A DNA stretch of 64,000 nucleotides from an uncultured Desulfovibrio sp. (GTDB lineage: Bacteria > Desulfobacterota > Desulfovibrionia > Desulfovibrionales > Desulfovibrionaceae), in contig URBN01000004.1 in NCBI GenBank assembly GCA_900546145.1, positions 74,309-138,308 of the forward strand, written 5' to 3'. Under the pieces are notes generated by a model. That model searched no databases and was not told the DNA's origin. It saw nothing but the letters and a program-made list of their open reading frames with translations. Shown here in pieces: positions 1 through 7,227 of the stretch; positions within the stretch are counted from its first letter, which is position 1; each line of letters opens with the position of its first letter. A program made the translations under genes and the position numbers.

Positions 1-138
1 AACTGCGGAGGAGCGCCTATCTCTGTTCTGCGGCAGTATATCGAAGCTCACGAACGCCCAATTAAAGGCAAAATTTCCAGTTATGGTGCGCCTTATATCC
101 CCTCCCTGAAGGGCGAGGCTTTACGGCGCGCTGGGTAA
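1..138 (+). pseudogene. C-terminal end of a probable IS200/IS605-type transposase (TnpA-like), cut by window edge
   Basis: An open frame enters from the left edge and stops at TAA 136-138. Its 45 residues begin NCGGAPISVLRQYIEAHERP. A terminal segment of the form CGG-x-P-(I/L)-x-x-(I/L)-(K/R)-x-YI-E is what I recall at the end of Y1-type (IS200/IS605) TnpA proteins; the remaining tail is not recognised. A long hairpin follows 15 bp downstream, which would also suit an IS200-like right end. Because only the tail is visible, neither intactness nor family is certain. It could be an ordinary gene end. Confidence 0.4.
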
Positions 139-152
139 ACCTCCGGCAGAAG

Positions 153-192
153 AAACTCCTGCATACAGCAATATACACATGCAGGAGTTTTT
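153..192. terminator. Hairpin with T-tract (terminator or IS right-end hairpin)
   Basis: A perfect 12-bp inverted repeat (AAACTCCTGCAT at 153-164 and ATGCAGGAGTTT at 179-190) has a 14-base loop and runs into TTTTT. It lies just after the partial transposase-like frame and before the convergent AMMECR1 gene. It can act as a rho-independent terminator; the subterminal hairpin of an IS200/IS605 element is the alternative. Confidence 0.55.
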
Positions 193-213
193 AAAATACT
201 AAAAAACGGCAGC

Positions 214-780
214 CTACCTGTCCACGGGGAAGGCCAGCCCCTCGTACCAGTACAGGCGGGCTCCCGGAGCCTTCCAGCTGCCGTCAGGCAGGCCGGCCTT
301 GTAACAGAGGTTCGTAAGATAGGCGGGCAGATCCCAGTGCTGCTCCACGGGCACCTGAGGCAGAAAAACACCGGTGCGGCCATGAGCCGAGAGAACAAGG
401 CCATGCCTGCCAATGACAATCCGTTTCGGATCTGGGCACAGAGAAAGCTCGCCAAGAACAGTGATTTCCAGGGAAAGCTCATCCCATTCGGAAGGACTGA
501 CAGGGGGGAAGCGGGGGTCGTCGAAAGCGGCCAGCTGGGCCATGCGCCATACGTTGCGGACGAGCGGAGACTCCCCAACGATGGTACCGATGCAGCCCCT
601 CAGCCTGCCTTTCTCCTTGAGAGTGACAAAACAGCCGAGGTTCTTTCTGAGCGTGGGGCTGTACCGGGAGAGCTCCGGCTCCGGCGGAAACTCACCCCTG
701 AGACGCAGGGATACGGCATTCAGAGCGATGCTGCCGAGAGTATTCTTTTCTTCTCTGGTAAGACTGAAATCGACGGACAT
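214..780 (-). CDS. AMMECR1-domain protein (AmmeMemoRadiSam system protein A type)
   Basis: This 188-residue protein is a single AMMECR1 domain, with the family hallmark LRGCIG near residue 80 and further matches around WDELSLEITVL. AMMECR1 proteins often occur with Memo and radical-SAM proteins, but neither partner is here, so it is a solo copy of unknown biochemical role. The start at 780 is chosen because AAGGAGG sits 5 bases upstream; the frame extends to 843 without another good ribosome site. Confidence 0.85.
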   Translation of the reverse strand: MSVDFSLTREEKNTLGSIALNAVSLRLRGEFPPEPELSRYSPTLRKNLGCFVTLKEKGRLRGCIGTIVGESPLVRNVWRMAQLAAFDDPRFPPVSPSEWDELSLEITVLGELSLCPDPKRIVIGRHGLVLSAHGRTGVFLPQVPVEQHWDLPAYLTNLCYKAGLPDGSWKAPGARLYWYEGLAFPVDR

Positions 781-866
781 GCTGACCTCCTTCCATACAT
801 ACCTGACGAGGCGGAATGGTATAGGCAAGCAGGGGAATGTCAATGCCGCCAGATCCCCTTTAAGGG

Positions 867-942
867 AAAGGGCAGGACGGTTCCAGCCTGGAACCGCATC
901 CTGCCCTTTCTCTATGTTTCCCGCTCCGGGGGAGCGGGAAAC
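867..942. terminator. Two consecutive strong hairpins between porin and AMMECR1 genes
   Basis: Hairpin A pairs AAAGGGCAGGA (867-877) with TCCTGCCCTTT (899-909) and has an inner CGGTTCC/GGAACCG stem. Hairpin B pairs GTTTCCCGCTCC (916-927) with GGAGCGGGAAAC (931-942). They lie directly 3' of the porin gene on the minus strand and probably end that transcript, although only short T runs follow. Confidence 0.55.
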
Positions 943-951
943 AGCGTTTTT

Positions 952-2532
952 CTAGAACTTGTAGGTGAAGATCAGCTGGGCCTTCCAGATATCCTGCTTC
1001 TCATAGGATCCGAAATTATTGTAATCCTTTTTCCAGGTATCGTTGTCCATGAAATTGGCCACATATCCGAGTTCCAGATTGATGTTGAAGTTCTCGTACA
1101 TCTGGTAGACGTTCACGAGGTTGAACTCCAGCAGTCCGTCATTGGTCGTCAGATAGGGGCCCTCAAAGAGGTTGCTGGTACTCTGCCATGCGTAAGCGCT
1201 GTCCATGTACTTGACCATGGAGGGAGAGTTCGTGCCGCCCCAGTACGCCACACGGAAAGTATGCGTGAGCTTGTCGACGAAGCTCATGTCCGAGAGCTGG
1301 AAACCGATGCCCCAGGTACCGGCCATGGAGTCATTGAGATCGAGGTAGTCGCCGTTCGGCCCCCAGGCAAGGTTGCCGTCACCCATGAAGGAAGTCATCC
1401 AGACGTAGGGGCACACGGAAGGCATGCGTTCGGAACCGTTCTTCACGCTGCCATCGTCGCCGGAACCGTACCAGCCGAAGATGCCCGGTGTGCCCCAGTC
1501 CATCTTGTATTCGACAAGGGCTTTGGCCAGCCAGCCCTCGCGCTTGCTGGAGCCGCGGCGTATGTCACTGTCATCGTTCCGGGTCTTCACGTCAAAGCGG
1601 CCCATGCTCTCGACCCAGCCGTAGTTCACATCAAACTCGATATTCCAGGGGTCGAAGGTCTTGATCTTGACCGGAAGGCCGGCCCAGAACATGCCTCCAT
1701 AGGCTTTGGACGTTCTGCCGTAATCCGTGACGTTGAGGCCGCCGCCCCCGCCCATAGCATTAAGATAGGGAGACAGAGTGACAGCCGGAGCGCCGTCCAC
1801 GAAGTTGGTGGTTCTGTAATCGTCGAAATTGTGGGCGTTACGGCCCTGCACGCCGTACATGGCCCACGGGGTCACGGAGACACCGCCGTAGTTGACAGGC
1901 AGCATGAGGGCGAAAAGGTCCATGTTGTCCAGGTAGCCGGCGTTGTCGTTATTGTTCAGGTAGCCGTTTGTACCGTCTGTATCGTTGCTTCCCGTATAGT
2001 TGTCGTTATAGGGACGGAACCACATGGCGGTAAGGCCGATGTTCTCGTTGAAATCCACGTGCGAGTTTATGGAAGCCCCGCGCAGATCGAAAACGGCTGA
2101 TCCGCCTGCCGCGTAGGGCATCGCGAAGTTCTGGATGCCCATACGGGTCTGGATGGTGGTGTCCGGAACCTTCCAGTCGATATAGGCCTGGCGGACCTTG
2201 ACGAACACACCGTCCGCGCCCATGGCACCGCCCTGGGGCCCGAAGCCCCATTTCTGGGGACCGATATGGAACATCACCGTTCCGGAAAGACTCTCGGAAG
2301 CCACGGCGTCGAGCTGAAGAAGCAGACGCTGGCGGGCGGCGAAGCGGTCATTGTTGTTGCTTTTGATCTTTGTACCGGAGCCGTTGCGGATATAGCTCGT
2401 AAACTTGGTATCCGCGAGACCGAAGCCCATATTCCACTGGCCCTTGATCTGAAAATCAACGGCCTGGGACGTAACGGCAGGAACGCAGAGGAACAGCGCG
2501 GCCAGCATGGCAGGTATAAGGCTGTGTTTCAT
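952..2532 (-). CDS. Outer-membrane beta-barrel porin, Desulfovibrio homotrimeric type
   Basis: The 526-residue protein has a classic signal peptide (MKHSLIPAMLAALFLCVPAV, cleavage near SQA). An aromatic, Gly- and Asn-rich body of alternating strands follows, and it ends in YKF, the terminal aromatic that targets barrels to the BAM complex. It resembles the abundant trimeric porins of Desulfovibrio. The gene follows the BCCT transporter by 27 bases on the same strand, so the two are probably co-transcribed from the sigma-54 promoter at 4274-4289. This suggests an outer-membrane route for the same small cationic substrate, although porins of this kind are usually not very selective. Confidence 0.88.
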   Translation of the reverse strand: MKHSLIPAMLAALFLCVPAVTSQAVDFQIKGQWNMGFGLADTKFTSYIRNGSGTKIKSNNNDRFAARQRLLLQLDAVASESLSGTVMFHIGPQKWGFGPQGGAMGADGVFVKVRQAYIDWKVPDTTIQTRMGIQNFAMPYAAGGSAVFDLRGASINSHVDFNENIGLTAMWFRPYNDNYTGSNDTDGTNGYLNNNDNAGYLDNMDLFALMLPVNYGGVSVTPWAMYGVQGRNAHNFDDYRTTNFVDGAPAVTLSPYLNAMGGGGGLNVTDYGRTSKAYGGMFWAGLPVKIKTFDPWNIEFDVNYGWVESMGRFDVKTRNDDSDIRRGSSKREGWLAKALVEYKMDWGTPGIFGWYGSGDDGSVKNGSERMPSVCPYVWMTSFMGDGNLAWGPNGDYLDLNDSMAGTWGIGFQLSDMSFVDKLTHTFRVAYWGGTNSPSMVKYMDSAYAWQSTSNLFEGPYLTTNDGLLEFNLVNVYQMYENFNINLELGYVANFMDNDTWKKDYNNFGSYEKQDIWKAQLIFTYKF

Positions 2533-2559
2533 TGTACTCTCCAGTTGGCTCCACAGGGA

Positions 2560-4218
2560 TTACTCAGCCTTCTGGCTGGCTTCGGTGTTTTCAGTGAATT
2601 CCCGGAAATGTTCGGGGAGCGGCCTGCCTGCCAGTTCTTCTTCAGGTTCGGGCTTGGAGCAGTACTTCAGCGCGAATCCGCCTTCTTCCCTGAGGATTTT
2701 GAACCAGCAGAGAGTCACGAAGATAACGGGGAAGATCATGAGGGCGCCGGAGAAGTTGCCGAACATCTTGGCCACGCCGAGTCCGCCCATGCAGATAAGG
2801 CCAAGGGCGAGGAGGCAGAGAATCAGGCACCAGAACGTACGGTGCCACTTGTCGGGTTCCACGTCGGGAGAGAGCTTGCGGGTCGTGGTGCTGGCGCAGA
2901 TGTAGGAACCGGCGTTCACGGTCGTGGCGAGGAAAATGGTGGAGAGAAGCGCGTAGACGATGAGGACGACGTTCTTGAAGGGCAGCGTCTCAAGCACGGC
3001 GATCATGGCGGCAGCACCGCCCTGAGCCTTGAGAATGCTCACGACATCCAGAATTCCGCTGTGCTGCACGTACAGGGAATAGGAACCGAAAACGCCGTGA
3101 ATGAGGCAGGCGCCGGCCACAGTACTGCCCGTGCCGTAGAGAATGATTTCACGCACGGTGCGGCCGCGGGAAATACGGGCAATAAAAAGGCCCATGAAGG
3201 GACCGAAACCAGCCCAGAAGAGAGCGTAGAAAATAGTCCAGTCCCTCGGGAACGTCCCGCCGGTCCAGGGGTCGGTCCACAGGGTCATTCTGGGGTAACA
3301 GCCAATCCACTTGCCGAAGGCGTTGGTGAAAATATTGAAAAGCTGCACCGTGGGACCTGTCAGGAAACAGTAAACCACGAGAATCAGGGCCAGGAAGACG
3401 TTGAAATTACTCAGCCACTTGATGCCGCGATCAAGGCCTTTGTACACAGTGAACCCTGCGATGAGGCCGGAGAAGACCAGGATGATAATCTGCGTGCTGA
3501 GTTCGGCGCTGATGCCGAAGACGCTCTTCAGGGCATGGGCCACAGTGGGCAGGGAAATGCACATGGTCACGGCCGTGCAGAACATGAGACCAAGAATGAA
3601 GAAGACATCAAGGCAGCGGCCAAAAAGCCCGCTGGCATTGCGCTCTCCCACAATCGGGATGCAGGCGGTGCTGATGCGGAGGAAAGGTTCCTTGCGGATG
3701 TAGAAGAGATAGGCGATGGGGAGAGAGGTGATGAGGTACGTGCACCAGGCATTGGGACCCCAGTGCATGAGAAGATAGGCAAGAGCCCAGTCATACGCGT
3801 CCACGCTCATGGGCTGGGCGTACTGCGGCGGGCTCATGATGTCATAGAGCGGTTCCGTGATAGCCCAGAACATGATGGCTCCGCCGACAGCGGAGCAGAA
3901 AATCATGGCAGACCAGCTGAGGATGCTGAATTCGGGCTTTTCATCCCTTCTGCCGAATTTGATGTTTCCCCAGCGGCTCAGGGCGAAATAGAAGCACATG
4001 CAGATGAGGATAACCGTTATCCAGAGATACAGTGTGCCAAAATTGAAAGCCAGCGGGTTATAAAGAGCCTTGAAGAATTCTTCCGTGCTCTTTGGGGCCA
4101 CAACGGCCGGGATGCTGATGAGCAGAATAATGATAATTGTCGGAATGAATATTTTCCATTCCGGCCTGAGATCGTAATCCTTGACAGGCTGGGCTGTCTT
4201 TGACTGGTTAGTGGGCAT
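2560..4218 (-). CDS. BCCT-family transporter (choline / betaine / carnitine type)
   Basis: A 552-residue, 12-TM betaine/choline/carnitine transporter. The TM4 aromatic-box residues of BetP (W189, W194, Y197) are present as W153, W158 and Y161. In TM8, where BetP has W373, W374 and W377, this protein has F334, W335 and F338 (DWTIFYALFWAGFGPF). The cation-pi box is therefore kept but altered. The family moves quaternary ammonium compounds, and the divergent cutC cluster makes choline the leading substrate candidate. The start at 4218 follows GGGAGG with 9-base spacing. A porin gene follows, and a sigma-54 promoter with shared operators lies upstream. Uptake versus exchange cannot be read from the sequence. 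Confidence 0.92.
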   Translation of the reverse strand: MPTNQSKTAQPVKDYDLRPEWKIFIPTIIIILLISIPAVVAPKSTEEFFKALYNPLAFNFGTLYLWITVILICMCFYFALSRWGNIKFGRRDEKPEFSILSWSAMIFCSAVGGAIMFWAITEPLYDIMSPPQYAQPMSVDAYDWALAYLLMHWGPNAWCTYLITSLPIAYLFYIRKEPFLRISTACIPIVGERNASGLFGRCLDVFFILGLMFCTAVTMCISLPTVAHALKSVFGISAELSTQIIILVFSGLIAGFTVYKGLDRGIKWLSNFNVFLALILVVYCFLTGPTVQLFNIFTNAFGKWIGCYPRMTLWTDPWTGGTFPRDWTIFYALFWAGFGPFMGLFIARISRGRTVREIILYGTGSTVAGACLIHGVFGSYSLYVQHSGILDVVSILKAQGGAAAMIAVLETLPFKNVVLIVYALLSTIFLATTVNAGSYICASTTTRKLSPDVEPDKWHRTFWCLILCLLALGLICMGGLGVAKMFGNFSGALMIFPVIFVTLCWFKILREEGGFALKYCSKPEPEEELAGRPLPEHFREFTENTEASQKAE

Positions 4219-4273
4219 GCCTGCAATCCTCCCTAGAAAGTTTGCCCCGGGAAAAACCGGTTATGGCATGCCC

Positions 4274-4289
4274 TGCAGAATTTGTACCA
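4274..4289 (-). promoter_or_regulatory. Sigma-54 (-24/-12) promoter for BCCT-porin operon
   Basis: On the minus strand the bases read TGGTACAAATTCTGCA: GG and GC separated by 10 bases, matching the TGGCAC-N5-TTGC consensus with small deviations. It lies about 55 bases upstream of the BCCT start codon and downstream (in that orientation) of the operators at 4344-4370. Confidence 0.65.
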
Positions 4290-4343
4290 TTAGGCACAAG
4301 CTCGTTTTTTCTGTAGTTATTCACTAAGAAGAACGTGATATAT

Positions 4344-4370
4344 GACACATTTGTCGCCTTGTGCGACAAA
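4344..4370. promoter_or_regulatory. Overlapping palindromic operators (activator binding sites) of the choline regulon
   Basis: GACACATTTGTC (4344-4355) is a GACA-N4-TGTC palindrome. It overlaps a perfect 8-bp inverted repeat, TTTGTCGC (4350-4357) and GCGACAAA (4363-4370). The same two arrangements recur at 8682-8710 in front of the osmC-cutC operon. Location 55-70 bases upstream of the minus-strand sigma-54 promoter and 160-190 bases upstream of the plus-strand one fits enhancer sites for the AAA+ activator encoded nearby. Confidence 0.7.
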
Positions 4371-4443
4371 ATTTTCACACCACAAAAAATATTCTTTTTT
4401 CAGTATGTTATAATTCATAAAATGGAGCGTTATGTGCCAGCAT

Positions 4444-4455
4444 GACACTTTTGTC
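4444..4455. promoter_or_regulatory. Third copy of the GACA-N4-TGTC operator
   Basis: GACACTTTTGTC is identical to the 12-mer at 8697-8708. It lies about 77 bases upstream of the plus-strand sigma-54-like promoter at 4532, a normal enhancer distance. Confidence 0.65.
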
Positions 4456-4531
4456 TTTCCTGCGGCATGGCCTTCTGCCGTGAGAAAACGTTCACGGCAT
4501 ATATAATGGCAGAGCAGGCGTCATTGCCCTT

Positions 4532-4547
4532 TGGCACGATTTTTGAA
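4532..4547 (+). promoter_or_regulatory. Sigma-54-like promoter for the phosphodiesterase gene
   Basis: TGGCACGATTTTTGAA matches the -24 element perfectly. In the -12 element the usual TTGC is TTGA. It lies 54 bases upstream of the start codon at 4601, and two operator copies lie 77-190 bases further upstream. Confidence 0.6.
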
Positions 4548-4600
4548 ACAGTCTCAGCAAAGCAATGAACCTACAGCCTTACGGCAAAGGAGAAATATCC

Positions 4601-6493
4601 ATGGCACCCAAAGCGAAGCGCGCAGCTCTCATCGGTTTCGACTGTCTCGTCCCGAAACGCCTCCAGAAACTTCTCAAGGAAGGCGGTCTCGACAACTTCC
4701 GCCGTTTCATCAAGGAAGGCAGCTACATCTCCGAAGGCTTCAACCTGCCCACGGTGACGCCTCCGTCCTGGGCCACCATCTGCACGGGCGCCTATCCCCG
4801 CACCCATGGCGTCGAGGACTACTATTATTATCATGAAGGCCGTCCGCTGGATCACAAGTACACCACCCAGGCCTTCGGCTCTGACATCCTGACCGCCCAG
4901 ACCATCTGGGACAGCTGGGACAAGACCGGCAAAAAGTGCCTCGTGGTTAACTACCCCATGGCCTGGCCGTCTCACATGCAGCATGGCGTCATGGTCGAAG
5001 GCTGCGGCCTCTCTCCGGCCGAAACCCGCTGGCCCCTCTACGGCAACGAGCACAAGGAATACCTGGCCTCCGAAAGTGTCATCTCTACCGAAGTCTATCC
5101 CTTCGGCTGCCGCGGCAAGTTTGACGACGCCGAGGGTTGGAAGAACCTCCCCGCGGATCTCGACGAACCTCTTGATATGACTGTCAAGATGGACTTCAGG
5201 GAAGGTTTCTACGACATTGAACCCCAGACCTGGCACATCCTCTGCTGGCAGAGCGGTGATGACGGCTACGACCGCATCACCATGGCCCCCGAGAAGGATT
5301 TCAGCAAGGCCTTCTTCACCATCGGCCTCAAGCAGTGGAGCGACCCGATCGAGCACGACTTCAAGGTTGTCTCCGACGGCCACATGGAAAAGGGTGTTTT
5401 CCGCTGCAAGCTGATGGCCCTCTCCGACGACGCCGAGGAATTCAGGCTGTACGTGTCCGGCATCGCCGGCAGGACCGGCTTCATTGCCCCTGCTTCTGCA
5501 GCCAAGGACATCGACTTCTCCAAGCAGATTACCGCCAACGACATCGGCTTCGTGTCCCACATGCTGGGCATCATCGACAACGACACGGTCTGCGAACTCG
5601 CTGAATTCCACGCCGAATGGCTGTGGAACTGCGTGAAGTGTCTCGTCAACGCCAACCCCGACTGGGATCTCTTCTACATGCACTCCCATCCCATTGACTG
5701 GTTCTATCATGGCTTCATGAGCGACCTCGACAGCAAGGATGAGAAGGTGCGCAAGGAAGCTGAAAGGGTTGAACGCCGCATCTACACCAGCGAAGACCGC
5801 CTCCTCGGCCGCCTGATGGACCTCTTTGGCAGGGAAACCGCCATCTGCGTCTGCTCCGACCACGGCGCCACCCCGCTCGGCCCCATCTTCAACCCCGCCG
5901 ACGCCCTCAAGCAGGCCGGACTCTGCTCCTACGAACCCAAGGCTGCCAGCGGCAACTACTGGGAAGTGTATGAAGCCACGGAAGGTTTCAACTACGTGCT
6001 TGACACCAGCAAGTCCCAGGCTGTTCCCCAGCGCTACATGTTCGTGTACGTCAACCTCAAGGGCAAGTATCCCGGAGGCATCGTCGACCCTGCTGACTAC
6101 GAGAAAGTCCGCACCAAGATCATTGACGCCCTCCTCGATTACCGCCATCCCGAAACCGGCGAACGTCCCATTCTCGTGGCCGTGCGCAAGGAAGACGCCC
6201 ACGTCTTCGGCATGGGCGGCGAACAGGCCGGCGACGTTGTCTACGCTCTGAAGCCCGAATACATGGCTGAACACGGCTACGGCTTCCCCACCGGCGAGTC
6301 AGGATGCGGAACGCTCATGAACCTGCTTATGTTCCGCGGCCCGAACATCAAGGAAAATTACACCTATCCCCGTCCCCGCTGGCTGGCCGACATCGTGCCC
6401 ACACTCTGCTATCTGACCGGCAACCGCATTCCGGACGACACGGAAGGCGCGCCCATCTACCAGATTATGGAAGATCCGAACCTCGTGAAGTAG
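4601..6493 (+). CDS. Alkaline-phosphatase-superfamily protein (type I phosphodiesterase / nucleotide pyrophosphatase-like)
   Basis: A 630-residue cytoplasmic-looking protein without signal peptide. Superfamily motifs appear in order: GFDC (metal-binding Asp14); TPPSWATICTG with the likely nucleophile Thr53; a D-x3-H metal pair in HPIDWFYHG; and SDHG for the second metal. The usual C-terminal metal-binding His (in G-x-H-R/G) is not evident; the matching stretch is GESGCGT. Members cut phosphodiesters or phosphomonoesters, including choline-containing ones in some cases. Here a role in freeing choline from phosphocholine or glycerophosphocholine is only an inference from the neighbouring choline genes and shared sigma-54 control. 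AAGGAG precedes the start at 4601. Confidence 0.8.
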   Translation: MAPKAKRAALIGFDCLVPKRLQKLLKEGGLDNFRRFIKEGSYISEGFNLPTVTPPSWATICTGAYPRTHGVEDYYYYHEGRPLDHKYTTQAFGSDILTAQTIWDSWDKTGKKCLVVNYPMAWPSHMQHGVMVEGCGLSPAETRWPLYGNEHKEYLASESVISTEVYPFGCRGKFDDAEGWKNLPADLDEPLDMTVKMDFREGFYDIEPQTWHILCWQSGDDGYDRITMAPEKDFSKAFFTIGLKQWSDPIEHDFKVVSDGHMEKGVFRCKLMALSDDAEEFRLYVSGIAGRTGFIAPASAAKDIDFSKQITANDIGFVSHMLGIIDNDTVCELAEFHAEWLWNCVKCLVNANPDWDLFYMHSHPIDWFYHGFMSDLDSKDEKVRKEAERVERRIYTSEDRLLGRLMDLFGRETAICVCSDHGATPLGPIFNPADALKQAGLCSYEPKAASGNYWEVYEATEGFNYVLDTSKSQAVPQRYMFVYVNLKGKYPGGIVDPADYEKVRTKIIDALLDYRHPETGERPILVAVRKEDAHVFGMGGEQAGDVVYALKPEYMAEHGYGFPTGESGCGTLMNLLMFRGPNIKENYTYPRPRWLADIVPTLCYLTGNRIPDDTEGAPIYQIMEDPNLVK

Positions 6494-6517
6494 GTTCCCC
6501 GAGAATATACGAAGACT

Positions 6518-6547
6518 CTCCCGCCCGGGCGCCGTCCCGGGCGGGAG
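6518..6547 (+). promoter_or_regulatory. GC-rich intercistronic hairpin
   Basis: CTCCCGCCCGGG (6518-6529) pairs perfectly with CCCGGGCGGGAG (6536-6547) around a 6-base loop. It sits between the phosphodiesterase stop and the ribosome site of the companion gene. With no T-tract it is more likely an mRNA-stability or partial attenuation element than a full terminator. Confidence 0.55.
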
Positions 6548-6563
6548 TCAGGAGAAACATACC

Positions 6564-7118
6564 ATGTCCGACAAGAAAGCTATCGTTGTCATCGCCCCTG
6601 CCCTCAGCCTTGAAGGCAGCGGCGACGCGCTTGCCAAGCTCATGAAGAAAGCCTGCGTCCTGGTCAACGCCGATGCCGCTGATCTCGCCGCCCGCGCCGA
6701 GGCTCTGACCGGCGTCAAGTGCGCCCCGGCCGAACTCACCGCCACACTCGAAAAATCCAGACTCGCCATCGTCGAGGGCGGTGAAGACGCTCTCGCCGCC
6801 GCCATGGAAGCCGCCAACCGTCACACCCTCGTGGTGGTTGCCGCCAAGGAAGGCGTTGCTTTCTACGGCCTCGCCGTCAACTCCAAGGTCGGTAAGGTTG
6901 AACGCAAGGTCAGCGCCGATGACATCGCCCTGACCATCGCCACCATCGACGATCTGCCCATCACCGCCGACTGCACCGCCGGAATTATTTACCAGGTTCT
7001 CAAGGACCCCAACCTCAAGCTCACCGAAATCACCAAGCTTGAAGAAGCCCTGGAGCGTATGGAGACCGTGCTCGCCCGCAACAACCGCGAACCCTGGGAA
7101 AAGCACGACTGCGCCTAG
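6564..7118 (+). CDS. Small protein resembling the C-terminal module of the preceding phosphodiesterase (function unknown)
   Basis: A 184-residue Ala-rich soluble protein not recognised as a named family. Near its end, AGIIYQVLKDPNLKL mirrors the last residues of the upstream enzyme (GAPIYQIMEDPNLVK). The preceding 35 residues also align loosely in register (DIALTIATIDDLP against DIVPTLCYLTGNRIP). It thus looks like a stand-alone, non-catalytic relative of the superfamily's C-terminal segment, because no nucleophile or metal ligands are visible. It is co-transcribed after a hairpin, with GGAG 9 bases before its ATG. It may be a partner or regulatory subunit; that is inference. Confidence 0.75.
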   Translation: MSDKKAIVVIAPALSLEGSGDALAKLMKKACVLVNADAADLAARAEALTGVKCAPAELTATLEKSRLAIVEGGEDALAAAMEAANRHTLVVVAAKEGVAFYGLAVNSKVGKVERKVSADDIALTIATIDDLPITADCTAGIIYQVLKDPNLKLTEITKLEEALERMETVLARNNREPWEKHDCA

Positions 7119-7163
7119 TCACACATTCAGACCGGAAATCCGGCCCCTTTCCCCGCAGGAAAC

Positions 7164-7207
7164 AAAAACGCCATGGAACCGGAAAAATTCCGGATCATGG
7201 CGTTTTT
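7164..7207. terminator. Bidirectional rho-independent terminator
   Basis: AAAAACGCCATG (7164-7175) pairs with CATGGCGTTTTT (7196-7207), with an inner CCGG/CCGG stem. It lies between the convergent companion gene and the sigma-54 activator gene and offers T runs in both directions. Confidence 0.85.
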
Positions 7208-7227
7208 GTTATTTCTTCAGGGGAAAA

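Noticed and set aside
2266..4203. Plus-strand frame of 645 codons opposite the BCCT gene
   Set aside because: The transporter on the other strand is unmistakable; the plus-strand translation is a charged low-complexity shadow.
4571..6274. Minus-strand frame of 567 codons opposite the phosphodiesterase
   Set aside because: Shadow of a GC-rich gene; its translation is repetitive Val/Gly/Glu without family features.
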